Positions 32,771-41,604 of a stretch of 64,000 bases of DNA are shown here, in pieces. The stretch's first letter is position 1, and the number at the start of each line of letters is the position of its first letter. The DNA lies in assembly GCF_900086715.1 (NCBI RefSeq), contig NZ_FLKH01000011.1:124001-188000 (forward strand), in the 5' to 3' direction. The translations under genes were made by a program, and so were the position numbers. The notes under the pieces were generated by a model. That model saw only the letters and a list, made by a program, of their open reading frames with translations. It was not told the DNA's origin and ran no database searches. This DNA comes from Gracilibacillus timonensis (GTDB taxonomy: Bacteria > Bacillota > Bacilli > Bacillales > Amphibacillaceae).

Positions 32771-32931
32771 TGATTATGAAAGTGAAGTTTGGTGGAATTT
32801 TAATTTTATGGAGTGAGATATAATCTTTTGACAAGCTAATTTGTAAAGAAGGTGCCCACCTTCTATACTTAAAAAGAAGACACCTCTTTATAGTTAGTGG
32901 TAGTGTGAATGTGGAATATCATATGCTATTC

Positions 32932-34782
32932 TTAATGAACTCCAAATAAAACTTTACTAGGAATAGAGACTGTAAAGGAGCTCCCATTGTTTGGCGAGTG
33001 TCCCATCTCCAAATCTCCTTGTAATTCATTTTTAAGAATATCTTTTATGATATTTAAACCAAGGCTATCTGTTTTCTCAAGGTCAAAATCAGCAGGCATA
33101 CCTTCTCCATTGTCTGTTACAGAAATAGTAATCCAATCTGATATTTTATAGGAATGGATTAAAATGATCCCTGTATTTCTATTTTTAAAGGCATGTTTCT
33201 GACTGTTAATGACAAGTTCATTAATGATTAGTGCAATAGAAGTGGCTTTATTGTAAGGAATGAAAATATCTTCTAACTCCGATTTTATTTGTATTTTAGG
33301 ATCAGCACTTGAGATCTCTATGATAGATTCGATAAGTTCTTTTAAATTAATAATGCTTCTGCCCATGCGATCCTTAGATAATAAATCGTGTACGGTGGCA
33401 ATACTCTTAATGCGACTGATAACGTTATCTAGTAATTCATCAATAGATCGATAATTATCTTGTTTATAGACGTTTTTTTGTAAGGTAACTAGACCAATAA
33501 CTGATTGAAGATTATTTTTGATGCGATGATGGCTTTCCTGAAGTAAGGTGGATCTCCCCATCAATCTTGTATCTTCAATAGCGATAGCAACATGTTTTGC
33601 TAATGCGAAAAGGTACTGCGACTCTGCTTTTGAATAAATGTAAAAATCTTTATAATACAGGCTGATAAGTCCTGTCACCTGAGATCGAATCAGAATAGGG
33701 ATGCAGATGAAAGTATTCATTCCTTCTTGTTCCTTAAATAATGTATTAAATTCCTTGTCTTTTCTATTGATATAGAAAATCTCGTTAGATTGGGCAATTT
33801 TTATAATAGTCTCTTTAGTCAGCTGTACATGGATATCACGTAATTCTTGGTATTCAAATTTATCGATAGTATGCCAGGTATTCTCATCGAGTAACTGTAT
33901 GGCACAACCATCTGAACCCATGAATTGACAAACCTCTTTTGCTAGCAGAAGTAATACATCTTTTAATTCATATTCAGAGGTCAAAAATTCTGCTGCTTTA
34001 AATACTGTATCCAAGAAACTTTTACTATCTTGACTGAAACGATCGTTTTCTTTGAAATAATAACCTTCAATTTTCCTAAGAAATAACTGAGGATCTGCCT
34101 TAGCCTCAGAGGCGGTCATTTTACCAGCGAGAACACCATTGTTCAAGATAGAAATCGAATCTCCTATTTTTAGAGAATTCTCCCATTGCCTAGTTATGAA
34201 CAAAACGCTGCCTCTCATCTCTTTAAACTGTCTGATAATATTATACATTTTAGCTGCATTAGTGGAAGAAAGATTTTCTATTGGTTCATGCATAATGATA
34301 AGTTTCGGGTTCAAAAGTAGGAGGCGACATAAATAGATGAATTTTTTATCTTCTGCAGATAGGTTATATAATTTCTCTTTCGGGTTATAATCTAAGCCCA
34401 ATTTGTTAAAAATGTCGATTGTATTTTTATGAATTTTGGATCGATTTAAAAAAGGCATAAAGCGGTATTTTGGTAGATACATTAAATGTACATTTTCTGC
34501 AACGGTTAGGTTATCGAGTGTTAATGGGTGTCTATAAAGAAATTCAATAGGGTAATGTTCCCAGATGTCATAATTATGTGGAAGCGCTGTTACTTTGTTC
34601 CCCATAAAATAAATGTTACCATCATTTTGTTTCGTGAATTGCAATGCCTTCATGAATTGCTCCTGTTCACTAGAATCTTTCATCATCAACGAATGAATTT
34701 CATTTTCTTCAATGCTTAGTTGAATGCCTTTGGGAGAATTAAGATAAATGAAGTTATTCATGTCGAGTAACGATTGTTTCAT
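32932..34782 (-). CDS. sensor histidine kinase with degenerate ABC-ATPase-like N-terminal domain
   Basis: 616 residues from the ATG at 34782 (AAGAGGTATGAAC upstream). Residues about 1-235 align with a sugar ABC ATPase of the RbsA kind: DNLTVAENVHLMYLP, NLSAEDKKFIYLCRLLLLNPKLIIMHEP and DSISILNNGVLAGKM. However, Walker A is replaced by MMKDSSEQEQF, the Walker B aspartate by H, and the switch histidine by R. A GAF domain (about 260-410) is followed by HisKA_2 (LLQESHHRIKNNLQSVIGLV) and a HATPase with NELVINSQKHAF and DNGEGMP. No membrane segment is present. It is divergent from the ANTAR regulator and sugar ABC operon, so it probably senses transporter state. Confidence 0.85.
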   Translation of the reverse strand: MKQSLLDMNNFIYLNSPKGIQLSIEENEIHSLMMKDSSEQEQFMKALQFTKQNDGNIYFMGNKVTALPHNYDIWEHYPIEFLYRHPLTLDNLTVAENVHLMYLPKYRFMPFLNRSKIHKNTIDIFNKLGLDYNPKEKLYNLSAEDKKFIYLCRLLLLNPKLIIMHEPIENLSSTNAAKMYNIIRQFKEMRGSVLFITRQWENSLKIGDSISILNNGVLAGKMTASEAKADPQLFLRKIEGYYFKENDRFSQDSKSFLDTVFKAAEFLTSEYELKDVLLLLAKEVCQFMGSDGCAIQLLDENTWHTIDKFEYQELRDIHVQLTKETIIKIAQSNEIFYINRKDKEFNTLFKEQEGMNTFICIPILIRSQVTGLISLYYKDFYIYSKAESQYLFALAKHVAIAIEDTRLMGRSTLLQESHHRIKNNLQSVIGLVTLQKNVYKQDNYRSIDELLDNVISRIKSIATVHDLLSKDRMGRSIINLKELIESIIEISSADPKIQIKSELEDIFIPYNKATSIALIINELVINSQKHAFKNRNTGIILIHSYKISDWITISVTDNGEGMPADFDLEKTDSLGLNIIKDILKNELQGDLEMGHSPNNGSSFTVSIPSKVLFGVH

Positions 34783-35063
34783 GTTCATACCTCTTTTCAA
34801 GTTGAATTACGTTACTTTGAAATAGTATAAAGGAAGCATGTAGAAGAAATCAATACTAAATGAAGTAGAAAGATATAATGGGGGATAAGAGAGTTATTGA
34901 AAAGAAGTCATATTAGTTCTATAAAAGATATTGACTAATGATTTACTTATGTTAATTAGTATTGACTAGAAAGTAGGTTTTATTGTAACTTGTCATTATA
35001 TAGGTCTTGTGATTCAAGTGACACGTCACTAAAAAAATAAATGCTGTTAAGGAGGTGAGATCA

Positions 35064-35645
35064 ATCGATAATAAGCTACGAACGGTTATTGCAGAAGATG
35101 AGCTCTTGGTAATGATGGGTTTGGAATCAAATCTAAAAGAACTAGGTCATGAAGTGGTGGGAAAAGCTGCAGATGGTGAAAAAGCAGTGCGTTTAGTCTT
35201 GAATTTAAAACCAGATGTGGTACTTGTGGATGTAAGCATGCCTAAAATGGATGGTATTGAAGCGATTCATGAAATCAATGAAGAAATGTTTGTTCCTTCG
35301 ATTATTATTAGTGCTTATCACGATGAAAGTTTAATAAAAAGAGCGTCTGAAGAAGGAGTATTTAGTTATTTAGTAAAACCAGTGGATTTGAAAGATTTGA
35401 AGGCTGCTATCAATATTACTTTGGATAGAGTTGAAGAGTTTAAAGATCTACAAGAAGAACTTCACGATACAAAAAAAGCTTTAGAGGCTAGAAAATATAT
35501 TGAAAAGGCAAAAGGAATATTAATGGAATCTAAAGGTTTAAAAGAACCGGAAGCTATGCAAAAAATGCAGCATATGAGTAGAAATCAAAATAAGAAATTG
35601 GTTGAGATTGCTAAAAATATTATTGCGATGGAATCTTTATTTTAA
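35064..35645 (+). CDS. ANTAR-domain response regulator (RNA-binding antiterminator)
   Basis: About 193 residues. The receiver domain has the acidic pocket AEDE, phospho-aspartate VLVDVSMPKMDG, ISAYHD and lysine LVKPVD. A short coiled coil (EEFKDLQEELHDTKKALEARK) leads to the ANTAR domain (YIEKAKGILMESKGLKEPEAMQKMQHMS). Such regulators, once phosphorylated, bind paired hairpins in leaders and prevent termination. The start is odd: GGAGG at 35051-35055 is followed 8 nt later by ATC (35064), whereas the in-frame GTG at 35055 overlaps the ribosome binding site. Confidence 0.88.
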   Translation: MDNKLRTVIAEDELLVMMGLESNLKELGHEVVGKAADGEKAVRLVLNLKPDVVLVDVSMPKMDGIEAIHEINEEMFVPSIIISAYHDESLIKRASEEGVFSYLVKPVDLKDLKAAINITLDRVEEFKDLQEELHDTKKALEARKYIEKAKGILMESKGLKEPEAMQKMQHMSRNQNKKLVEIAKNIIAMESLF

Positions 35646-35664
35646 AATAACTTGAAATAATCTC

Positions 35665-35834
35665 TTGACTTTGTAACCGTTTTATTTTAATCTTGTTGTA
35701 GAGTTAATAAATTTAAATATTTTATATATACCTATGGGTGGTATGTATATATTTGGGCTAAGAGCGCCTTGTCAGAGCTATGTTTTCGTGTGTGCTAAAA
35801 ACGAAAATATAGTCTCTAATAAGGCGCTTTTTTG
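35665..35834 (+). promoter_or_regulatory. promoter, hairpin leader and terminator controlling the sugar ABC operon
   Basis: TTGACT (35665) and TAATCT (35688) with a 17-nt gap form a plausible promoter. The leader folds a strong hairpin at 35722-35751, about 10 bp with closing ACC/GGT and loop UAUGGGU. A long terminator follows: AGCGCCTT (35763) pairs with AAGGCGCT (35821), the inner stem ATGTTTTCGT/ACGAAAATAT stacks inside, and TTTTTT follows. It lies between the ANTAR regulator and the transporter genes, the arrangement expected of ANTAR-controlled antitermination. After the terminator a ribosome binding site AAGGAGGTGATG at 35851-35862 has no obvious ORF. Confidence 0.65.
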
Positions 35835-35940
35835 TGTTCAAAATTTTTAAGGAGGTGATGTGAGTAATTAAGCAAGAATTAGATGAAGCGATGGAACTAA
35901 TAAGGTTTATGTGGTAATAAAATTGTGGGAGGTAATGAAT

Positions 35941-36888
35941 TTGAAAAAATCTAATATTGTATTTATGGTAATGTCAGTATTTGTCTTCATATTGCTTAGT
36001 GCATGCGACAACCAAGGTAATGAAACATCTGGAGAAGCAGAAAGTGCCGATGATTTAAGAATTGGTATGTCATTTCAGGAGATGGATAATCCTTACTTTA
36101 TTTCTATGCAAGAATCTTTTGAAGATGCTGCTGCTTCTATTGGAGCAGAAACAATTATTGCGGATGCCCAGCATGATGTAACAAAACAAGTAAATGATAT
36201 CAGTGACATGGTCCAGCAAGATATTGATATTTTACTTATTAATCCTGCTGATAGTGACGGAGTGGAAAGTGCTGTTATGCAAGCAGAAGAAGCTGGTGTT
36301 ATAACTGTTGCTATAGACGCTCAAGCCGAGGGGCCTATCGACTCTTTTGTAGGTTCAAAAAACTATGACGCTGGTTATTTGGCAGGAGAAAAAATGGCAG
36401 AGGATTTAGGAGGGACCGGTTCTGTAGCTATTTTGGATGGGATTCCTGTTGTACCAATTTTGCAACGTGTGGAAGGTTTTGAAGATGCTATAAGTGAGAA
36501 TTCTGATATTGAAATCGTAGACATACAGAATGGGGAACAAGAGCGGTCAAAAGCTTTGAATGTAACGGAAAATATTCTTCAAGCCAACCCAGATTTGGAT
36601 GCCATTTTCAGTGTCAATGATGGTGGAGCTATGGGGTCCCTAGGCGCTATTGAATCTTCAGGCCGAGATGTTGCGCTATATAGTGTCGATGGTCATCCAG
36701 AAGCCATTGAAGCAATTACTTCAGGAGATATCTTCAAGGCAACCGTTGCTCAGTTTCCGAGAGATCAAATAAGAGTTGGTATGGGTATGGCTTTAGCAAA
36801 ATATTGGGGAGCTGAAGTAGTACCTGAAGAAGTGCCGATTGACGTAGAACTTTTGACACCAGAAAATGCAGAAGGTTTTAGTTGGTAA
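35941..36888 (+). CDS. sugar-binding lipoprotein, RbsB type
   Basis: 315 residues with a TTG start at 35941 (GGGAGG 8 nt upstream). The lipobox is LLSAC. The periplasmic-binding-protein-1 fold is evident from IGMSFQEMDNPYFISMQESF, DILLINPADSDGV, DAQAEGPIDSFVGSKNYDAGYLAGE, LDGIPVVPILQRVEGFEDA, AIFSVNDGGAMG and YSVDGHPEAIEAI. It binds a pentose- or polyol-like substrate outside the membrane and delivers it to the RbsA/RbsC-type partners downstream. The substrate is unproven; the downstream dehydrogenase suggests a four-carbon polyol. Confidence 0.88.
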   Translation: MKKSNIVFMVMSVFVFILLSACDNQGNETSGEAESADDLRIGMSFQEMDNPYFISMQESFEDAAASIGAETIIADAQHDVTKQVNDISDMVQQDIDILLINPADSDGVESAVMQAEEAGVITVAIDAQAEGPIDSFVGSKNYDAGYLAGEKMAEDLGGTGSVAILDGIPVVPILQRVEGFEDAISENSDIEIVDIQNGEQERSKALNVTENILQANPDLDAIFSVNDGGAMGSLGAIESSGRDVALYSVDGHPEAIEAITSGDIFKATVAQFPRDQIRVGMGMALAKYWGAEVVPEEVPIDVELLTPENAEGFSW

Positions 36889-36922
36889 GGGACCAACAAA
36901 ACATTCAATTGAAGGATGGGGA

Positions 36923-38425
36923 ATGAAGATGTCAGAAATACTCAGAATTCAAAATATAACAAAAGAATTTTCGGGAGTTAAAGCACTGAAGGATGTTAGC
37001 TTTTCCATTGAAAGAGGAGAAGTGCATGCATTAGTGGGAGAGAATGGTGCTGGAAAATCTACTCTAATGAAAATACTATCAGGAGTGTACCAGCCTACTG
37101 GGGGAGAAATATTCTTAGAGGAAAAGGAAATCAAACTGATTGATCCTAAACAGGCACAGGGGCTAGGGATAAGTATTATTCACCAAGAATTTAGTTTGAT
37201 ACCTTATCTCAATACAATTGATAACATTTTTTTAGGGCGTGAAATTAGAAATAAGAGTGGATTACTCCATAGGGAAAAAATGAAAAAAAAGGCAGTAGAT
37301 ATACTCAAAACACTACATGCAGAAATTGATCTTAAAACGCCTGTCTCAGAATTAAGTATTGCACAACAGCAATTCGTAGAAATAGCTAAGGCCATTTCGA
37401 TAGATACAAAGGTATTAATTTTTGATGAACCAACGGCTAGTCTGACAGGTAAAGAAATTGAAGATTTATTTCAGCTAATTGAAAAATTGAAAGCAGAAGG
37501 AGTCACAATTATTTATATTTCTCATCATTTAGATGAAATCATCACCATGTGTGATTCAATGACTTGTTTGAGGGACGGGACATGGGTGGATACGAAAAGA
37601 GTGGCAGACACAAATAAACAGGAAATTGTTAAGATGATGGTTGGAAGAGAGATTGCTAATGTGTTTCCAATTAAAGGAGAATCAACTAAACATAATGATA
37701 TCTTGCTTGAGGTAAAAGATCTTGGAAATAAACATGTGATAGACATCAATTTTCATTTGCGTAAAGGTGAGATTTTGGGAATTGCAGGTTTAGTTGGTTC
37801 AGGAAGAACAGAAATAGTACGAGCTTTGATTGGTGCAGATAAGACCCAGACAAAGAACGTACTCGTTAATGGAAAAAAAATCAATATCAAAACACCAACA
37901 GATGCATTAAACCACGGGATCTGTCTAATTCCTGAAAATAGGAAAACACAAGGACTTATTTTAGATTCAACCGTGAAAAAAAATATAAGTTTACCTATTC
38001 TTAAACAACTATCCAATAGTTTTCGTATCATCAATCGGACGAAAGAAAATGAACTTACAAAAGCTTCAATTCAGGATCTGCTCATTAAAACACCGAGTAT
38101 GAACCAAACAGTAAAGAATTTAAGTGGAGGTAATCAACAAAAAGTGGTGTTAGCTAAATGGTTGAATACAAATTGCCATCTTATAATCTTTGATGAACCA
38201 ACTAGAGGAATTGACATAGGTGCCAAAGAAGAGATCTATAAATTAATGAGGGATTTAGCAGACAAAGGTATCAGTATTATTATGATCTCCTCAGAATTAC
38301 CAGAAGTTTTAGGGATGAGTGATCGTTTGTTAGTAATGCATAAAGGCCGAATTAAATCGGAAATATCAAGTAGTGAAGCAACTTCGGAAAGAGTTATGCA
38401 TTATGCAACAGGGGGTGAAGGTTGA
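36923..38425 (+). CDS. sugar ABC transporter ATPase with two domains, RbsA type
   Basis: About 500 residues; ATG 36923 (or 36929) follows AAGGA. Domain 1 has Walker A GENGAGKST, Q-loop IIHQEF and Walker B LIFDEPTASL. Domain 2 has the degenerate P-loop GLVGSGRTE, signature LSGGNQQK and LIIFDEPTRGIDIGAK. This is standard for carbohydrate-uptake ATPases of the RbsA/MglA/XylG group. Its stop overlaps the permease start (TGATG). Confidence 0.93.
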   Translation: MKMSEILRIQNITKEFSGVKALKDVSFSIERGEVHALVGENGAGKSTLMKILSGVYQPTGGEIFLEEKEIKLIDPKQAQGLGISIIHQEFSLIPYLNTIDNIFLGREIRNKSGLLHREKMKKKAVDILKTLHAEIDLKTPVSELSIAQQQFVEIAKAISIDTKVLIFDEPTASLTGKEIEDLFQLIEKLKAEGVTIIYISHHLDEIITMCDSMTCLRDGTWVDTKRVADTNKQEIVKMMVGREIANVFPIKGESTKHNDILLEVKDLGNKHVIDINFHLRKGEILGIAGLVGSGRTEIVRALIGADKTQTKNVLVNGKKINIKTPTDALNHGICLIPENRKTQGLILDSTVKKNISLPILKQLSNSFRIINRTKENELTKASIQDLLIKTPSMNQTVKNLSGGNQQKVVLAKWLNTNCHLIIFDEPTRGIDIGAKEEIYKLMRDLADKGISIIMISSELPEVLGMSDRLLVMHKGRIKSEISSSEATSERVMHYATGGEG

Positions 38426-39399
38426 TGAATGCATTGAATTATCAAGTTACAGACAAGAAGAATGTCAAAGAATTATTTAAAAATCCTGAAATGTTAACTT
38501 TTCTAGGTTTTATCCTGCTTTGTATTGTATTTTCAGTGGCGAGTAGTGAATTCCTAACTGGAACCAATATTTCAAATATATTTAGGCAAGTTTCAATCAA
38601 TGGGATCATGGCTGTAGGGATGACCTTTGTTATATTGACAGGAGGTATTGATTTATCCGTAGGGTCTGTGATGGCTTTTTCCGGTACAATTATGGCAGGA
38701 TTGATGATTAATAGTGGGCTTCCTCCAATTTTAGCTATTTTATTAGGTATACTTCTTGGTGCTGCTATTGGGTATATTAATGGAGTTTTCGTTGCTTATG
38801 CTAAGATCCCTGCTATTATTGTTACACTTGCTATGATGGAAATAGCTAGGGGAGCAGCACTCTTGTATACAGGTGGATATCCTTTATCAGGTTTATCTGA
38901 TTCCTTTACCTTTCTTGGACGAGGTTATCTTTTTGGCATTATACCAATGCCTGTCGTGATAATGGCTATTGTATTTTTAATCGCTTATTTAATTCTTAAC
39001 CATTTACCTTTAGGTAGATATATTTATGCCTTAGGCGGTAATGAAGAAGCGGTCCGATTATCGGGAATTAAGGTAAAAAGAATAAAAGCCTTTGTTTATT
39101 TAATTAGTGGAATCACTGCCAGTATAAGTGGTTTAATTATGACTTCCCGATTGGCATCGGGGCAGCCGAATGCAGGTGTAGGTTATGAATTAGACGCAAT
39201 TGCTGCCGTAGTCTTAGGTGGGACAGCAATTTCTGGAGGACGTGGACATATTTTCGGAACCTTATTAGGAGCTTTGTTATTAGGAGTTTTAAGTAATGGT
39301 TTAAATCTGTTAGGTGTCTCGCCATATGTTCAACGAGTTTTAAAGGGTGCAATCATTATCGGTGCTATTTATTATAGTAGCCGTGTAAAAAAAGATTAA
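38425..39399 (+). CDS. sugar ABC transporter permease, RbsC type
   Basis: 324 residues and about ten hydrophobic helices. Family blocks include GMTFVILTGGIDLSVGSVMA, GAAIGYINGVFVAYAKIPAI, LGGNEEAVRLSGIKV and DAIAAVVLGGTAISGGRG. It is the membrane channel for the RbsB/RbsA-type proteins, with which it forms one operon. Confidence 0.93.
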   Translation: MNALNYQVTDKKNVKELFKNPEMLTFLGFILLCIVFSVASSEFLTGTNISNIFRQVSINGIMAVGMTFVILTGGIDLSVGSVMAFSGTIMAGLMINSGLPPILAILLGILLGAAIGYINGVFVAYAKIPAIIVTLAMMEIARGAALLYTGGYPLSGLSDSFTFLGRGYLFGIIPMPVVIMAIVFLIAYLILNHLPLGRYIYALGGNEEAVRLSGIKVKRIKAFVYLISGITASISGLIMTSRLASGQPNAGVGYELDAIAAVVLGGTAISGGRGHIFGTLLGALLLGVLSNGLNLLGVSPYVQRVLKGAIIIGAIYYSSRVKKD

Positions 39400-39421
39400 T
39401 CAGTAAGGAGAGCGTATCAAT

Positions 39422-40498
39422 ATGAATAAGATTCCTGAAATGATGAAAGCAGTTGTTTGTTACGGGCCAGAAGATTATAGAGTAGAGGAAGCAAAAACGC
39501 CAGTACCAGGTGCAGGAGAAGTGGTTATTAAAGTCGAGGCCTGTGGAATTTGCGGCAGCGATATAAAAGTCTACCATGGTGCTGATATGTATTGGGCAGG
39601 AGAAGATCCATGGTTAAAGGCTCCAGTAATTCCCGGACATGAGTTTTATGGAACCGTTGTACAATTAGGAGATGGAGCGGCAGAACTTCATGGAATTGAA
39701 GTGGGTGATAAAGTAACCACAGATCAAATTAATCCTTGTGGAAACTGTTGGTATTGTAGGACAGGTAAATATTGGATGTGCCAAGTTCATAACATGTATG
39801 GTTTTCAACAGGGTGTTGCTGAGGGTGCCATGGCAGAGTATATGAAATTTAGTAACAAGTCTACCATTTATAAGGTTACGGATGGAGTAACCGATATCGA
39901 AGCAAGTCTCATTGAACCAATGGCATGTGCGGTACATGCTGTACAAAGAGCAACTATCGAATTTGAGGACTGTGTTGTCTTAGCAGGTGCAGGAACTCTT
40001 GGATTATGCATGCTTCAGTTTATTAAATTAAAAACACCGAAAGAAATAGTGGTGCTCGATGCAAATGATAAACGATTAGAATTGGCCAAAAGTTTTGGTG
40101 CTGATCTATGTATTAATCCTGTAAAAGAAGATGCCATTGAGAAAATAAAATCCCTGACAAATGGTTATGGCTGTGACGTTTACATTGAAGCTACGGGAAA
40201 TCCAAAAGGAGTTACACAAGGTTTAGAAATGACTAGGAAATTAGGTAGATTCGTTGAGTTTAGTGTGTTTGGACAAGAAACGACTACTGATTGGAGTGTC
40301 ATCGGAGACAAAAAAGAATTAGACATTCGAGGTTCTCATCTTGGCCCATATACCTACCCGGTTGTTATTGATCTATTTGAGCGAGGGTTGATAAGTGCAG
40401 AAGGTATCGTAACACACACATACAAATTAGATGATTTTCAAGAAGCGATGGAGATGGCTCAAGATTCTAGTGCTATTAAAGTTTCTATAAGACCTTAA
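39422..40498 (+). CDS. zinc-dependent polyol dehydrogenase (erythritol/L-threitol dehydrogenase-like)
   Basis: 358 residues of the zinc MDR family. The catalytic zinc site is CGICGSD with PGHEFYG, the structural zinc cysteines are CGNCWYCRTGKYWMC, and the Rossmann motif is GAGTLG. The start (KAVVCYGPEDYRVEE) and the motif VHNMYGFQ closely resemble proteins I know annotated as erythritol/L-threitol dehydrogenase. It follows the permease by 22 nt, so the transporter substrate may be a tetritol or related polyol. That assignment is by similarity, not by test. Confidence 0.8.
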   Translation: MNKIPEMMKAVVCYGPEDYRVEEAKTPVPGAGEVVIKVEACGICGSDIKVYHGADMYWAGEDPWLKAPVIPGHEFYGTVVQLGDGAAELHGIEVGDKVTTDQINPCGNCWYCRTGKYWMCQVHNMYGFQQGVAEGAMAEYMKFSNKSTIYKVTDGVTDIEASLIEPMACAVHAVQRATIEFEDCVVLAGAGTLGLCMLQFIKLKTPKEIVVLDANDKRLELAKSFGADLCINPVKEDAIEKIKSLTNGYGCDVYIEATGNPKGVTQGLEMTRKLGRFVEFSVFGQETTTDWSVIGDKKELDIRGSHLGPYTYPVVIDLFERGLISAEGIVTHTYKLDDFQEAMEMAQDSSAIKVSIRP

Positions 40499-40578
40499 AC
40501 AGTTATAACAAAAAGTTAACGAATAAGAACAAAAAAACAATGAAAATTGTTAGTGACTCTAAAATATCCAATTATTTA

Positions 40579-40622
40579 AAAAGACGACTCATTTTACATT
40601 ATAAAAGTGTGAGTCGTCTTTT
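40579..40622. terminator. bidirectional terminator between convergent sugar operons
   Basis: Perfect 13-bp stem AAAAGACGACTCA / TGAGTCGTCTTTT with an 18-nt loop, T-rich on both sides. It closes the polyol operon on the plus strand and the SDR operon on the minus strand. The rest of 40499-40752 is empty. Confidence 0.85.
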
Positions 40623-40752
40623 CATTGTATATTATTTTTGTATTAAAATGTGCTTGTGTGGCTATATTTCTAAAAATCCTTATTCCCAATAACCTCTTGA
40701 TACTAATGTTCCTATCCTATTCATAGCTTTTCTTTTTATTCAATTTTAAAGA

Positions 40753-41547
40753 CTAATTCCTCTGAGCAAGTGCAGATAGCCCGCCATCCACATTTAAACA
40801 TGCTCCTGTTACGAAAGAAGCTTCATCTGAGGCTAAGAATAGAATTCCATAGGCCAATTCTCTTGGGGTTCCTTGACGTTTAAGGATACCTGGTCCATCA
40901 GGATTAGGTTTAGTTACACTTTGATCTAGTTCTTTCCCTGCAGCTTCTGCCCTTTTAATATGGTAGTCGGTCAAGGTAGGACCGGGAAGAATAGCGTTGA
41001 CACGTAGCTTCTCTTCTGCATGATCACATGCCATTGAGCGTGTAAGGGCAAGAACGCCTGCTTTGGTAGCATCATATAATCCCATACCTGGGCGCCCTAC
41101 TACACCATTGGCCGATGAGACGTTGACGATAGAACCACCATTGCTTTCAGACATTATTGGAATAAAATGTTTACAGCAATAGCCCACTGCACGTAAGTTA
41201 ATATCAAAGATAAATTGCCATGTTTCCTCATCTGCTTCCGTAATTGGTCCAAAAACACGAACCCCAGCATTATTGACAAGAATGTCTACTCGATTGAATT
41301 TATTCTTCACATCCAGAGCTACTCTCGCTATGTCTTTCTCACTACCCACATCTGCAGTTGCGGGTAGTGCGGGCAAGCCACCTTGATCAGCAATCAAATC
41401 TACCGTATTTTGCGCATCCGATTCATAACGGTCCACTACTACAACTTGTGCACCTTCTTCTGCAAATAATAGACATGTCTCCCGTCCGATACCTGAACCG
41501 CCTCCAGTAACTACAGCCACTTTATTCTTTAATCTATTTCCAGTCAT
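40753..41547 (-). CDS. short-chain dehydrogenase/reductase
   Basis: 264 residues, classical SDR: cofactor motif TGGGSGIGRE, NNAG, catalytic serine in NVSSANG, and the expected YxxxK as YDATK. The C-terminal ASDEASFVTGACLNVDGG is typical of SDRs. Aspartate in VVVDRYES suggests NAD(H) preference. It is the last gene of the Gfo/Idh-PmoA-SDR operon and probably oxidises a sugar or sugar lactone intermediate. Confidence 0.88.
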   Translation of the reverse strand: MTGNRLKNKVAVVTGGGSGIGRETCLLFAEEGAQVVVVDRYESDAQNTVDLIADQGGLPALPATADVGSEKDIARVALDVKNKFNRVDILVNNAGVRVFGPITEADEETWQFIFDINLRAVGYCCKHFIPIMSESNGGSIVNVSSANGVVGRPGMGLYDATKAGVLALTRSMACDHAEEKLRVNAILPGPTLTDYHIKRAEAAGKELDQSVTKPNPDGPGILKRQGTPRELAYGILFLASDEASFVTGACLNVDGGLSALAQRN

Positions 41548-41604
41548 ATTTCTATCCCCAATCTTTTATGATTTTTTATATTGTTTCCCATTGGATTGAT
41601 ATGT

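Noticed and set aside
35851-35928. Strong GGAGGTGATG followed by a short KQELDEAMELIRFMW-like frame, considered as a leader peptide with ATT start or a Spo0E-like protein.
   Set aside because: No acceptable start codon at normal spacing and only about 16 codons; it is too weak to list as a gene.
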